The notes under the pieces are model-generated. The model was not told the DNA's origin. It made no database searches and saw only the letters and a list, made by a program, of their open reading frames with translations. A stretch of DNA of 59,612 nt from Prevotellaceae bacterium UBA2738 (lineage in GTDB: Bacteria; Bacteroidota; Bacteroidia; Bacteroidales; Bacteroidaceae), in assembly GCA_002353585.1 (NCBI GenBank), contig DEJW01000030.1, forward strand, positions 1 to 59,612, given 5' to 3'. How positions within the stretch are numbered: the stretch's first letter is position 1; each line of letters begins with the position of its first letter. Both the position numbers and the translations under genes were made by a program. This document shows, piece by piece, positions 24,284 to 33,546 of this stretch.

Positions 24284-25993
24284 ATGGAAAAGATTACTGG
24301 TGGAGAAGCACTGATGCTTTCACTTAAGGCTGAGGGCGTTAAGACCATTTTTGGTTACCCTGGAGGTGCCATAATGCCAACATACGACTCCCTCTATGAC
24401 TATACACGTGGTGAGAAGAAAGCCTTCGACCACATACTGGTACGCCACGAGCAGGCTGCCGCACACGCTGCAGAAGGCTATGCACGCGTTAGTGGCAACG
24501 TAGGTGTAACACTTGTTACTTCTGGTCCTGGTGTAACAAACACCCTCACTGGCGTAGCAGATGCCATGATGGACTCTACACCTATAGTCGTCATTGCTGG
24601 TCAGGTAACTACCAGCGTACTCGGAAGTGATGCTTTTCAGGAAGTTGACCTTGTTGACGTTGCACAGCCTATCACTAAGTGGGCTTACCAGATACGTTCG
24701 GCAAAAGACGTAGCATGGGCTGTAAGCCGTGCTTTCTTTATAGCTCGTTCTGGTCGTCCAGGTCCAGTAGTGCTGGACTTCACCAAGAATGCACAGACTG
24801 AATTAATCGACTACGTACCAGCCAATGTTGACTTCATACGCAGCTACGTTCCATATCCTACTCCAAGAGAGGAGGATATCAAGGCTGCCGCAGAAATCAT
24901 CAATAATGCGAAAAAGCCTATGGCTCTCGTAGGACAAGGCGTAGAACTCGGCAATGCTCAGGAAGAACTGAGAACCTTCCTTGAAAAAGCCGACATCCCT
25001 GCAGGACGTACACTGATGGGACTCTCTGCCCTACCCTCTAACCATAAACTCAATATGGGTATGCTCGGTATGCACGGCTCTTTTTCTGTTAACCTCAAGG
25101 AGCAGGAGGCAGACGTACTGATAGCTATCGGCATGCGTTTCTCTGACCGCGTGACAGGTAATCTGGAGCGTTATGCTAAGCAAGCCAAGATTATACATCT
25201 TGACATAGACCCTTCCGAGATTGACAAGTGTGTAAAGACCACCGTTTCCGTAATAGGAGATTGTAAGCAGTCTTTGCCTGCTCTTACCGCCCTCGTCAAC
25301 AAGGCAGACCACTCTGACTGGAAAGAGTCTTTCCAACCTTTGCGCCAGAAAGAGATTGAGAAAGTAATCACTCCTGCAACAAAACCTACGGAAGGTCCGC
25401 TGCTCATGGGTGAAGTTGCACATGCCGTTGCCAAGGCAACTAACTCTGAGTCTGTACTTGTAACCGACGTAGGTCAGAACCAACTTATGTCTGCACGCTA
25501 CTTCAAATATCATAAGAACCGTAGTATCATCACTTCCGGCGGTATGGGCACTATGGGCTACGGTCTGCCAGCAGCTATGGGTGCTACCTACGGAGCTCCA
25601 GACCGTACCATCTGTTGCTTTATGGGTGATGGTGGCCTGCAGATGATGATACAGGAATTTGGTACCATAATGGAGCACCATATTCCTGTCAAGATGATTC
25701 TGCTCAACAATAATTATCTGGGCAACGTAAGGCAGTGGCAAGACATGTTCTTCAACCACAAGCAGTCATTCACCCCAATGACTAATCCTGACTTTGGCAA
25801 GATTGCAGAAGCATACGGCATCGCATTCCGTCGCTGCGCCGAGCGTGCAGATCTGCAAGATGCCATTAAGGAGATGCTTGACACCGATGGTCCGTTCCTT
25901 CTTGAGACAATCATCAAGCCTGACGCTAATGTTGAGCCTATGACCGCTCCTGGCAAGGCTGTTGACGAAATGATACTGAACATTGATTGCTAA
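24284..25993 (+). CDS. ilvB: Acetolactate synthase large subunit
   Basis: ThDP-dependent condensation of pyruvate with pyruvate or 2-ketobutyrate. The 569-residue protein has three domains: N-terminal ThDP pyrimidine domain (catalytic Glu in HEQAAAHAAEGYAR), a central FAD-fold domain, and a C-terminal PP domain with GDGGLQMMIQEFGTIMEH...NNNYLGNVRQWQ, the ThDP/Mg motif. It lies 40 nt after ilvD and 33 nt before ilvN. Confidence 0.96.
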   Translation: MEKITGGEALMLSLKAEGVKTIFGYPGGAIMPTYDSLYDYTRGEKKAFDHILVRHEQAAAHAAEGYARVSGNVGVTLVTSGPGVTNTLTGVADAMMDSTPIVVIAGQVTTSVLGSDAFQEVDLVDVAQPITKWAYQIRSAKDVAWAVSRAFFIARSGRPGPVVLDFTKNAQTELIDYVPANVDFIRSYVPYPTPREEDIKAAAEIINNAKKPMALVGQGVELGNAQEELRTFLEKADIPAGRTLMGLSALPSNHKLNMGMLGMHGSFSVNLKEQEADVLIAIGMRFSDRVTGNLERYAKQAKIIHLDIDPSEIDKCVKTTVSVIGDCKQSLPALTALVNKADHSDWKESFQPLRQKEIEKVITPATKPTEGPLLMGEVAHAVAKATNSESVLVTDVGQNQLMSARYFKYHKNRSIITSGGMGTMGYGLPAAMGATYGAPDRTICCFMGDGGLQMMIQEFGTIMEHHIPVKMILLNNNYLGNVRQWQDMFFNHKQSFTPMTNPDFGKIAEAYGIAFRRCAERADLQDAIKEMLDTDGPFLLETIIKPDANVEPMTAPGKAVDEMILNIDC

Positions 25994-26026
25994 AACTATA
26001 AAATTCCATAGACCATCATTATAAAA

Positions 26027-26578
26027 ATGAGCGATAACAACAATAACACACTTTACACCCTGCAAGTATATACCGAGAACATGGCTGGTATGCTTAACCA
26101 GATAACAGGCGTATTTACCCGCAGGCAGATCAATATCGAGTCGCTGAATGTATCGCCTTCATCTATAAAAGGCATACACAAATACACTATCACCGCATTC
26201 AGCGATGAAGAGACCATCAAGAAGGTGGTAAAGCAGATAGAGAAAAAGATAGACGTGGTAAAGGCGCACTTCTATACCAGTGAGGATATATTCCATGTTG
26301 AGGTGGCACTCTTCAAGCTTTCTACCGATAAGGTGATGGCAGACCCTAATATCTCACGCGCCATACGCCATTCTTCAGCGCGCATAACTGAGGTTAACTC
26401 TACTTTCTGCATTGCAGTATGTGAAGGCACTACATCTGATATCCTCGCACTTTTCCATGAATTAAGGAAGACACCCGAGTGTGTGCTCCAGTTTACACGT
26501 TCCGGACGCATTGCCGTAACGCGCAGCTGTCAGGAAGAAGTCAGCAAGTTCCTACACGAAAGAGGAGAAGAGATATGA
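26027..26578 (+). CDS. ilvN: Acetolactate synthase small (regulatory) subunit
   Basis: A 183-residue regulatory subunit with an N-terminal ACT domain (YTLQVYTENMAGMLNQITGV, about 8-80) and the IlvH-like C-terminal domain. It activates IlvB and usually confers feedback inhibition by valine. Its stop overlaps the thioesterase ATG (ATGA), so translation is coupled. Confidence 0.92.
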   Translation: MSDNNNNTLYTLQVYTENMAGMLNQITGVFTRRQINIESLNVSPSSIKGIHKYTITAFSDEETIKKVVKQIEKKIDVVKAHFYTSEDIFHVEVALFKLSTDKVMADPNISRAIRHSSARITEVNSTFCIAVCEGTTSDILALFHELRKTPECVLQFTRSGRIAVTRSCQEEVSKFLHERGEEI

Positions 26579-27345
26579 TGACAGAAAATCCAAAGACTAC
26601 CCCACTTTACTATACCTCGGCAGATGCCTTTCATTGCGATTTTTCCAAGCAACTCTGCATTGGTCATCTCGGAAATGCTCTGCTGAATGCTTCCGATATG
26701 CACTCCACAGCACGCAATTTCGGAATGACATACCTGTGGACGCAGAACAAGACATGGGTGTTGTCCCGACTTGCCATAGAACTTGAAGACATACCCGTAG
26801 AGCACGATAAATTCATTATTGAGACGTGGGTAGAAAACGCCATGAAGTTCTTCACCAAGCGTAACTGGGCTATCTACTCTGAGGATGGAAAGAAAGTCTA
26901 TGGCTATGCCAAGAGTATCTGGGCAATGATAGATACCAATACGCGTGAGCCTCAGGACATCCTCGCCATGCACGACGGCAAGATTATGGACTACCTTTAT
27001 CCTGAAAAGGAGTGCCCTATTAAGGATGTTTCGCGCGTGAAGACTCCCGCAATGACAGACTACACAGAGTTTAAGGTGATGTACAACGACCTCGATGTAA
27101 ACTGTCACCTTAACTCGATGAAGTATATCGACCACGTGATGGACACCTTCCCTATAGACTATCTTCGCAACTATCAGGTAAAGCGTGTAGAGATAGCCTA
27201 CGTAGCAGAGGGACATTGGGGCGACACTCTGCGCATCTATCATACGGCAGACGAGGAGCAGCACTACTTCCGCATAACACGCATGGAGGCAGACGGCAAC
27301 GAAACCGAGCTCACAAGAGTGCTGATGAGTTTCAGGGCAAAATAA
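26575..27345 (+). CDS. Acyl-ACP thioesterase (FatA-like)
   Basis: A 256-residue double hot-dog protein of the acyl-ACP thioesterase family. YTSADAFHCDFSKQL opens the first hot-dog, and the second contains VMYNDLDVNCHLNSMKYIDHVMD, the catalytic N-x-H plus nearby acid pattern (Asn-Cys-His). It hydrolyses acyl-ACP to free fatty acid. The ATG at 26575 overlaps the ilvN stop; an upstream reading would run inside ilvN. Its place inside an ilv operon suggests a link to branched-chain acyl groups made from ilv-derived keto acids, but that is inference. Confidence 0.88.
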   Translation: MMTENPKTTPLYYTSADAFHCDFSKQLCIGHLGNALLNASDMHSTARNFGMTYLWTQNKTWVLSRLAIELEDIPVEHDKFIIETWVENAMKFFTKRNWAIYSEDGKKVYGYAKSIWAMIDTNTREPQDILAMHDGKIMDYLYPEKECPIKDVSRVKTPAMTDYTEFKVMYNDLDVNCHLNSMKYIDHVMDTFPIDYLRNYQVKRVEIAYVAEGHWGDTLRIYHTADEEQHYFRITRMEADGNETELTRVLMSFRAK

Positions 27346-27428
27346 TAACAACTTCGGAACAACGAAATATCGATAATATCGAAATATCTCAATATTAATT
27401 TCATTAACAACTAAAACAACAAAACAAA

Positions 27429-28472
27429 ATGGCAAAAATGAATTTTGGTGGCGTTATCGAGGAGGTAATGACACGTGAGGAATTCCCACTTGAGAAGGCT
27501 CGTGAAATCCTTAAGGACGAGACTATCGCAGTTATTGGTTATGGTGTGCAGGGACCTGGTCAGGCTTGCAACCTCCGCGACAACGGTTTCAACGTAATCG
27601 TTGGTCAGCGTCAGGGCAAGACCTTCGAGAAAGCAAAGAACGACGGCTGGGTACCAGGCGAGACACTCTTCTCTATCGAGGAAGCAGCCGACAAGGGTAC
27701 TATCATCATGTGCCTGCTCTCTGACGCAGCCGTAATGTCAGTATGGCCTACACTCCAGAAGTACCTCACTCCTGGCAAGGCTCTCTACTTCTCTCACGGC
27801 TTCGCTATCACATGGTCTGACCGCACAGGTTGCGTTCCTTCCAAGGACATTGACGTTATCATGGTAGCACCTAAGGGTTCTGGTACATCACTCCGCACTA
27901 TGTTCCTTGAGGGCCGTGGCCTTAACTCTTCTTACGCAGTATATAACGATGCTACAGGCAAGGCACTTGACCGCACACTCGCCCTCGGTATCGGTATCGG
28001 TTCTGGCTACCTCTTTGAGACTACATTCCAGCGCGAGGCTACATCTGACCTCACTGGCGAGCGTGGCTCATTGATGGGTGCTATCCAGGGTCTTCTCCTC
28101 GCTCAGTATGAGGTTCTCCGTGAGAACGGCCACACACCTTCTGAGGCATTCAACGAAACAGTTGAAGAGCTCACTCAGTCACTCATGCCTCTCTTCGCTG
28201 AGAAGGGTATGGACTGGATGTATGCTAACTGCTCTACCACAGCACAGCGTGGTGCACTCGACTGGTATCCACGTTTCCACGATGCCATCAAGCCAGTAGT
28301 ACAGCAACTCTATGAGTCAGTAAAGAGTGGTAATGAGGCACAGATTTCCATTGATGCAAACTCTAAGCCTGACTATCGTGTAGGTCTGGAGAAGGAACTC
28401 AAGGCTCTCCACGACTCTGAGATGTGGCGCACAGCTGAGACTGTTCGTAAGCTCCGTCCAGAGAACAACTAA
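27429..28472 (+). CDS. ilvC: Ketol-acid reductoisomerase
   Basis: NADPH-dependent isomerisation and reduction of acetolactate, step two of valine and isoleucine synthesis. The 347-residue protein has a Rossmann start AVIGYGVQGPGQACNLRDNG, the KGSGTSLR loop, and an acidic metal site in the knotted C-terminal domain (SDLTGERGSLMGAIQG and ETVEELTQSLMPL). It ends before a double hairpin. Confidence 0.96.
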   Translation: MAKMNFGGVIEEVMTREEFPLEKAREILKDETIAVIGYGVQGPGQACNLRDNGFNVIVGQRQGKTFEKAKNDGWVPGETLFSIEEAADKGTIIMCLLSDAAVMSVWPTLQKYLTPGKALYFSHGFAITWSDRTGCVPSKDIDVIMVAPKGSGTSLRTMFLEGRGLNSSYAVYNDATGKALDRTLALGIGIGSGYLFETTFQREATSDLTGERGSLMGAIQGLLLAQYEVLRENGHTPSEAFNETVEELTQSLMPLFAEKGMDWMYANCSTTAQRGALDWYPRFHDAIKPVVQQLYESVKSGNEAQISIDANSKPDYRVGLEKELKALHDSEMWRTAETVRKLRPENN

Positions 28473-28486
28473 GAAGACTCTCCCCA

Positions 28487-28549
28487 CCCTCTCTGTTTAG
28501 AGAGGGAGATAAATAAGCGCAGCGGATGCTTTCCGTTGCGCTATTTTTT
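28487..28549 (+). terminator. Terminators after ilvC
   Basis: A first stem CCCTCTCT/AGAGAGGG (28487-28506) is followed by AGCGCAGCGGA (28516-28526) pairing with TCCGTTGCGCT (28532-28542) with one wobble, then ATTTTTTG. The second is the likely intrinsic terminator. Confidence 0.9.
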
Positions 28550-28590
28550 GTTTGGGTTAAAAAGTGTCATGCTACCTGTTGATTATACAT

Positions 28591-28682
28591 TTTTTTTCGT
28601 AACTTTAGATAAGTTACAATGCACTCGGCATAAAAATAAAAAATTTTATTTTGTTCTGCGCTCGTTTTTTCGTAACTTTGCC
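28591..28682 (+). repeat. Twin-box promoter element, copy B (before sppA)
   Basis: About 90 bp, closely similar to 9539-9630. TTTTTTCGTAACTTT occurs identically at 28592-28606 and 28665-28679. GTAACTT-TAGAT-AAGTTAC (28599-28617) is a perfect inverted repeat. AAAATAAAA/TTTTATTTT (28633-28652) is a hairpin, and CACTCGGCA is shared with copy A. Confidence 0.85.
28650..28680 (+). promoter_or_regulatory. sppA promoter
   Basis: TTTG (28650-28653) and TAACTTTG (28673-28680) start 23 bp apart, 29 nt before the ATG at 28710. Confidence 0.75.
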
Positions 28683-28709
28683 CTGAAATTACCTATTATA
28701 CGAATAATA

Positions 28710-30497
28710 ATGAAAAACTTTCTGAAATACATGCTGGCAACCGTCTGCGGTCTGCTGGTTTTCTCCCTCATAACGGGAATAGTGTTTATTGCTGTTATCG
28801 TGGGCATGGCAGCATCAGGTTCCTCGACAACGGAGGTGAAGGACAACTCTGTGTTCGTGCTTAAACTCGACGGACTCATTGATGAGCGAGGCAAGGAAGA
28901 CAGCCCTCTCGACATGCTGATGAGCAAGGGCGACATGTCGATGATGGGACTTGACGACATCACGCTGAGCATACGCAAGGCTGCAAAGGAGAAGAACATC
29001 AAGGGCATATACATTGAGGGCGGAACAGCCTTGTTCGACTCACCTGCTACAGCCCAGCAGATAAGGGATGCACTCAGGGAGTTCAAGAAGAGTGGCAAGT
29101 GGATTTTTGCCTATGCCGACGGATATACTCAGGCAGCATACTATGTGGCTTCTGCAGCCGACTCTGTGTTCCTCAACCGCACAGGAATAATAGAACTTAA
29201 AGGCATAGGAGGCAAGCAGCAGTTCATGACGGGACTGTATGACAAACTCGGCATAAAGTATCAGACTGTGCGCGTGGGAAAATACAAGAGCGCAGTGGAG
29301 AGTGTGACTCGTAAGGACATGAGTGCCGAAAACCGCGAACAGACCCTCGCCTACCAGAAGGGAATATGGAAGCATTGGCTCAACGACATTGCAGCAAGCC
29401 GCAAGATTACAGCCATCCAGATAGATAAGATGGTGAGTGACAGCATCTTAGCTTTTGCCAACCCAGAGGACTACCGCAAGGGCAACCTCATTGACCGTCT
29501 GATGTATCCTGACGAGATAAAGCGCGTAATAAAGCGTAAACTCGGCATAGCTGAGGATGAAGATGTCAACCAGCTTACCTTGGCAGACATGAAGGATTTG
29601 CCCTGCCCTGAAGAAGAAAAAGGCGGCAAGGTAGCCGTGTATTATGCCTACGGTGAGATAATAGACGAGCAGACAAGCCTCTTCGCCACGGAGCACTGCA
29701 TAATAGGCAGCGAGACGGTTGAAGACCTTAACAAACTTGCCAAGGACGATGAGGTGAAGGCAGTGGTGTTGCGCGTCAATTCGCCTGGAGGCAGTGCTGT
29801 GGCATCTGAGCAGATATGGCATGCTGTGAAAATGTTGAAGACGAAAAAGCCCGTAGTGGTATCAATGGGCGGACTGGCGGCTTCTGGCGGTTATATGATT
29901 AGTGCACCAGCCAACTACATATTCGCTGAGCCTACCACTATAACAGGCAGCATAGGTATCTTCGGACTTGTGCCTAACTTCAGCGAACTTGCCACAGACA
30001 AATTAGGCATCACCTTCGATGGCACTAAAACCAACCGCTATACCGACTTCGAGGAAAACCTTATCGTGGGCAAGGACAATGCTGAGGAGATACGCTTCAT
30101 GCAGACCTACGTTGACAGAGGCTATGAAACATTCCTCGGCATAGTGGCTGACGGACGCAAAATGAGTCGCGACCAGGTTCACGCCATAGCACAAGGACGT
30201 GTATGGCTTGCCACTGACGCACAGCCCATAAAACTTGTTGACAAGCTCGGCTCACTTGATGATGCCATAAAGAAGGCTGCTGAACTTGCCAAACTGAAGG
30301 AGTACCACTCAATAAACTATCCTGAACCCACTCCGTGGTATGACGACCTGCTTAACAGCGCTACAAACAAAGGCACCTATCTTGATGCCGAACTGCATCA
30401 GATTCTCGGCAATATGTATCAGCCCATACTCGACGTTCGCAGAAATGCCCAGCGCAACCGCCTACAGGCGCTTTTGCCGATAATGATGGTTTTCTAA
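28710..30497 (+). CDS. sppA: Signal peptide peptidase, protease IV type
   Basis: A 595-residue membrane serine protease that digests cleaved signal peptides. There is an N-terminal anchor (about 4-32), then two S49 domains as in E. coli protease IV. The catalytic Ser lies in MGGLAASGGYMIS and the general-base Lys in the first domain in VRVGKYKSAVES. The ATG at 28710 (MKNFLKY) is chosen because the promoter box ends at 28680; an in-frame ATG at 28536 precedes it. Confidence 0.93.
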   Translation: MKNFLKYMLATVCGLLVFSLITGIVFIAVIVGMAASGSSTTEVKDNSVFVLKLDGLIDERGKEDSPLDMLMSKGDMSMMGLDDITLSIRKAAKEKNIKGIYIEGGTALFDSPATAQQIRDALREFKKSGKWIFAYADGYTQAAYYVASAADSVFLNRTGIIELKGIGGKQQFMTGLYDKLGIKYQTVRVGKYKSAVESVTRKDMSAENREQTLAYQKGIWKHWLNDIAASRKITAIQIDKMVSDSILAFANPEDYRKGNLIDRLMYPDEIKRVIKRKLGIAEDEDVNQLTLADMKDLPCPEEEKGGKVAVYYAYGEIIDEQTSLFATEHCIIGSETVEDLNKLAKDDEVKAVVLRVNSPGGSAVASEQIWHAVKMLKTKKPVVVSMGGLAASGGYMISAPANYIFAEPTTITGSIGIFGLVPNFSELATDKLGITFDGTKTNRYTDFEENLIVGKDNAEEIRFMQTYVDRGYETFLGIVADGRKMSRDQVHAIAQGRVWLATDAQPIKLVDKLGSLDDAIKKAAELAKLKEYHSINYPEPTPWYDDLLNSATNKGTYLDAELHQILGNMYQPILDVRRNAQRNRLQALLPIMMVF

Positions 30498-30535
30498 GGT
30501 TATAAGTATAAGATAACACTCAAAATATTAATGAT

Positions 30536-30772
30536 ATGATAATAGGAATAATCACAGGTATTCTTGCAGGTTTTATAGCCAGCAAAATTACAAATGGAAA
30601 AGGCAAAGGTTGCATCATCGACCTCCTCTTAGGTCTCATCGGCGGTTTCGTAGGTGGCACCCTTTTCGGCTTACTCGGCATAGGTCCAGCCTTCAACTGG
30701 CTCGGCGAACTCATCACCTCCGTTTGCGGAGCGGTGGTAGTTCTCTGGCTATGGAAAAAGCTTAGTAAATAA
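30536..30772 (+). CDS. GlsB/YeaQ/YmgE-family stress membrane protein
   Basis: A 78-residue, strongly hydrophobic protein with three short helices and the Gly-rich GLIGGFVGGTLFGLLG motif of the transglycosylase-associated (GlsB) family. Members are induced by general stress, with no proven enzyme activity. It lies 38 nt after sppA on the same strand and may be read through from it. Confidence 0.9.
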   Translation: MIIGIITGILAGFIASKITNGKGKGCIIDLLLGLIGGFVGGTLFGLLGIGPAFNWLGELITSVCGAVVVLWLWKKLSK

Positions 30773-30795
30773 GCATCACGAAACACTAAAAAAAA

Positions 30796-30825
30796 TCGCC
30801 TCGCGGAGTATATTCTGCGAGGCGA
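30796..30825 (-). terminator. Hairpin, terminator mainly for the minus strand
   Basis: TCGCCTCGC (30796-30804) pairs with GCGAGGCGA (30817-30825). On the minus strand it is followed by a long T run; on the plus strand the tail is not T-rich. Confidence 0.75.
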
Positions 30826-30831
30826 ACTCTG

Positions 30832-30877
30832 TTCTGCAATATTTTTATAATTGTCTTGATTTCTGCAATAATTTTAT
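30832..30877. repeat. 17-bp direct repeat
   Basis: TTCTGCAATATTTTTAT (30832-30848) recurs as TTCTGCAATAATTTTAT (30861-30877), one mismatch, 29 bp apart, at the left border of the accessory cassette. Confidence 0.75.
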
Positions 30878-30985
30878 CTGATTTAATATGTTTAACCTAT
30901 AATGTTTTCTACTATTTTTTTGTTTGACAGTTTGTTTAGGAAATAAGCCCCTCTATATATATTGTACGAATGAAAAATACGAAAA

Positions 30986-31021
30986 ACGGCATTTTTGCCA
31001 TTGATTATGCAAAAACGCCGT
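30986..31021 (-). terminator. Terminator of the nuclease cassette
   Basis: ACGGCATTTTTGC (30986-30998) pairs with GCAAAAACGCCGT (31009-31021), with one mismatch. On the minus strand TTTTTC follows. It lies 33 nt past the stop of the RNase J-like gene. Confidence 0.75.
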
Positions 31022-31053
31022 AGAATATAACTTAAAAAATGCTTGTTTACTTA

Positions 31054-32292
31054 CTATATGGAAATATATTCACCATCGTTGAACAAATGAACTTGCCATT
31101 CGTTTCCAAATTCTTCAGCAAACTGTTTTGGATTTTCCGTATGGATAGGTATGACGCCCTTTGGATTTAGGATAGAGAGGAAATCACGCATATCCTTCAT
31201 ATCTATATGACCACTAGTGTGCATAAGCTCAAAAATCTCACCTACCGATTTAGCTAAATCTTTGTTGTAGGCAGGAGAACCCTCTTTGACATAGCCTTTC
31301 CACATGGACAGTATCTTCACTTTCTCGCCTGGGATTTGCTCTATCAAATTGTCAAAGCGTGGATTAGCGCGTGCTATAAGCACATAGCCTTTTAGGTTAA
31401 GGAAGTCTATAAACTTATCAGTAACGAAGAAAACTCCCTTGTTTTTCTTATCACATTCAAGTGGTATGGGTTTGTATTTACCATATTTATACAACTCTGA
31501 TTTTGTCCAAATAGAATCGCTGTTGACAATGGTATCCATTACCTTTTTCTGATAACAGTCAACATAGAAAGGAAGGTGTGCATCAAGAGCAGCATGGTAT
31601 AGTGAGAACAACCTATCAATATTGGTGGAAGATAGGTAAACTATATATCCTCCTTTATTCTTAAACATATGATAGAAACTACGCTGAAGTTCAGACTCCG
31701 TAGTGGCATTAGGACGAGAAACGTTAGTTGCCTCGCAGACAACATAGTCAACCTTACCAATATACATTTTCAGCATCTTTTCCATCTTACTGCTTCGGAA
31801 ACCATGCATACGGAAGTCACCCGTATGATATACGGATGCTCTACTTGTAGAAATCCTGAATGCGTAAGCATCAAATGCGGAATGGTCAACCGTAACAGGC
31901 ATGATAGTAAAAGGACCAAAATCAAATGACTTGCCTGCCTTGAAGATATTGACAGACTTAAGACGCTCAAGCATTTCTTTATGCTCAGGACGTATTGACT
32001 TTAATCGGTCTGAGAGAATCGTCTGAATATCGCGACCCAAACCACCCATATAGATAGGCAGTTCCTTAGGCAGTTTATGCATATTGCCTATGTGGTCACC
32101 ATGATAGTGGGTTATTAGGAGTGCACTCTTCGATAAATCGCCATGAGTCAGGCCCTCTACCTGCAAATCTCCAGTCTTGGGACCACCAGGCAGTTCTTCG
32201 CCATAATCGACGAACAAATGCCAACCGTCTTGCTCATATTCTGTCACGCAACCACCTATCTGATGTGTACCGCGATGGATCTTGATGTTCAT
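31054..32292 (-). CDS. RNase J-like metallo-beta-lactamase/beta-CASP nuclease
   Basis: A 412-residue MBL-fold protein. All RNase J/beta-CASP motifs are visible: HYHGDH (62-67) for two-metal binding, HSAFDA (His137), HTGDF (Asp159), CEATN (Glu187, motif A), HTSGH (His362, motif B) and IPIHTENP (His384, motif C). It lacks the long C-terminal domain of housekeeping RNase J, so a specialised RNA (or DNA) nuclease is more likely. Its start overlaps the stop of the upstream nuclease gene by 4 nt. The stretch is visibly richer in A+T than flanking genes, suggesting acquisition by transfer. Substrate is unknown. Confidence 0.85.
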   Translation of the reverse strand: MNIKIHRGTHQIGGCVTEYEQDGWHLFVDYGEELPGGPKTGDLQVEGLTHGDLSKSALLITHYHGDHIGNMHKLPKELPIYMGGLGRDIQTILSDRLKSIRPEHKEMLERLKSVNIFKAGKSFDFGPFTIMPVTVDHSAFDAYAFRISTSRASVYHTGDFRMHGFRSSKMEKMLKMYIGKVDYVVCEATNVSRPNATTESELQRSFYHMFKNKGGYIVYLSSTNIDRLFSLYHAALDAHLPFYVDCYQKKVMDTIVNSDSIWTKSELYKYGKYKPIPLECDKKNKGVFFVTDKFIDFLNLKGYVLIARANPRFDNLIEQIPGEKVKILSMWKGYVKEGSPAYNKDLAKSVGEIFELMHTSGHIDMKDMRDFLSILNPKGVIPIHTENPKQFAEEFGNEWQVHLFNDGEYISI

Positions 32293-33254
32293 TTCATTAG
32301 CAATTGGGGATATGTTCCACTAAACACAAATTTTCCTTTTGTAAATTCCTTGTCATCATAATATAGAGAATGACAATGAAAATTGGTGTTAATACTAGGT
32401 ACATGGATAATCTCATTAACAAATTCTTCTGTGCAACCTACAGGCATAATGGTAACAACATCAATTTCCAAATGGCTCGGTATTTGGCTTGATGTAGATT
32501 CTCTATTCATAAAGAAATCCCACCATTTTTGTCCAGATTTACTGCGAAGCAATTTAGCTATAAAGGTTGCATATGTTAGTGCTTGTTCCATTGCATCTGA
32601 TTGACTTTCTGAAGGCAGATTTTCATCTTTTACTTCCATTACACATAACCTTGAGATTCTATCCAATCTCTTTACGCGTGAAAGGATGTCTATTCCTCCT
32701 CCGAATTGCTTAGCATATTGAGGATTATGCTCACTTGCCTTTATGGGAGTCGGTAACTGGAAGAAACAATCATTTAGTTTTATAGGCTGTATTCCTGTTA
32801 AAGCCTTTTTTTCTGCCTTAGTCCTTTTAGCAAATTCATTTAACAATTTATTTTCCACTCTATGCTCTGGGCTTTTGAGTTTTATGTCATTAGCCTCTTT
32901 AGCTTTATCGCGGAAAAACTTTCTAAACATCTTTGCCTCATTACTGTTGCGCCAATCATATCTATTTTTATTGAGAATAAATCCAAAATATTTTTCATTG
33001 GCATTCTCTCTTGGGTACAATAATACTCTGTCAGGGGTTGAGGATATTTCACCTACGCTTTGACCATCAAATCGCAAATCATATGTTTCACCTTTATGCC
33101 TGCTTACAGAACTATATACAGAAAGGCCTTCAGGCTTTCTGAATCTTTTTGGATGTTTATTCGCTAAACTCTTGATATACCCTGCATAACGTTCCTCCCA
33201 TTCGGGATAGTTGGACAATAATTGCAATGTCGTTTCAACAACACATTTATTCAT
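32289..33254 (-). CDS. Putative PD-(D/E)XK nuclease, RecB/Cas4-like
   Basis: A 321-residue protein I do not recognise by name. The active-site pattern is clear: an N-terminal helix with Glu (VENKLL, near 133-138), GGGIDIL with Asp189, then VMEVKDE with Glu207-x-Lys209, and QALTY at 224-228, the QxxxY motif of RecB/Cas4/AddB-type exonucleases. The N-terminal 120 residues (rich in charged and aromatic residues, with LRFDGQSVGEISS) are of unknown function and could bind nucleic acid. No membrane segment. It overlaps the RNase J-like gene by 4 nt and lies 107 nt after a 54-residue gene. Confidence 0.7.
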   Translation of the reverse strand: MNKCVVETTLQLLSNYPEWEERYAGYIKSLANKHPKRFRKPEGLSVYSSVSRHKGETYDLRFDGQSVGEISSTPDRVLLYPRENANEKYFGFILNKNRYDWRNSNEAKMFRKFFRDKAKEANDIKLKSPEHRVENKLLNEFAKRTKAEKKALTGIQPIKLNDCFFQLPTPIKASEHNPQYAKQFGGGIDILSRVKRLDRISRLCVMEVKDENLPSESQSDAMEQALTYATFIAKLLRSKSGQKWWDFFMNRESTSSQIPSHLEIDVVTIMPVGCTEEFVNEIIHVPSINTNFHCHSLYYDDKEFTKGKFVFSGTYPQLLMK

Positions 33255-33361
33255 AATCCAAATCCTTTAATTTAAAAATTGCCGATTTTCTAGAACAAGA
33301 ATTCAAGCGGACGCTTCTATTTCAATATGTCTTTAAGATTTTTGAATTTATCTTACTGTAT

Positions 33362-33526
33362 TCATTTGAATAACCCCTGAATTCTTGGTGTTAAGCGATT
33401 GAGCAGTTCCTCTCCAGTTATGGCACGACTGATGTCACTGCATGAATCCATCATTACAGATATAGCAGCTGGTTCACTTGCCATCCCACGTTCTTCTTCA
33501 AGTATGTCGTATTCCTTGTTGTTCAT
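33362..33526 (-). CDS. Small hypothetical protein, 54 residues
   Basis: Starts MNNKEYDILEEERGMASEP and ends LNRLTPRIQGLFK; acidic first half, amphipathic C-terminal helix (SDISRAITGEELLNRL). No family recognised. A consensus promoter at 33547-33578 leaves a leader of about 14 nt, and no other gene is nearer, which supports it being real. It heads the probable operon with the two nuclease genes, so it could be an inhibitor, antitoxin or adaptor; that is inference. Confidence 0.6.
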   Translation of the reverse strand: MNNKEYDILEEERGMASEPAAISVMMDSCSDISRAITGEELLNRLTPRIQGLFK

Positions 33527-33546
33527 AAACATTTGTTTTCTGCTTG

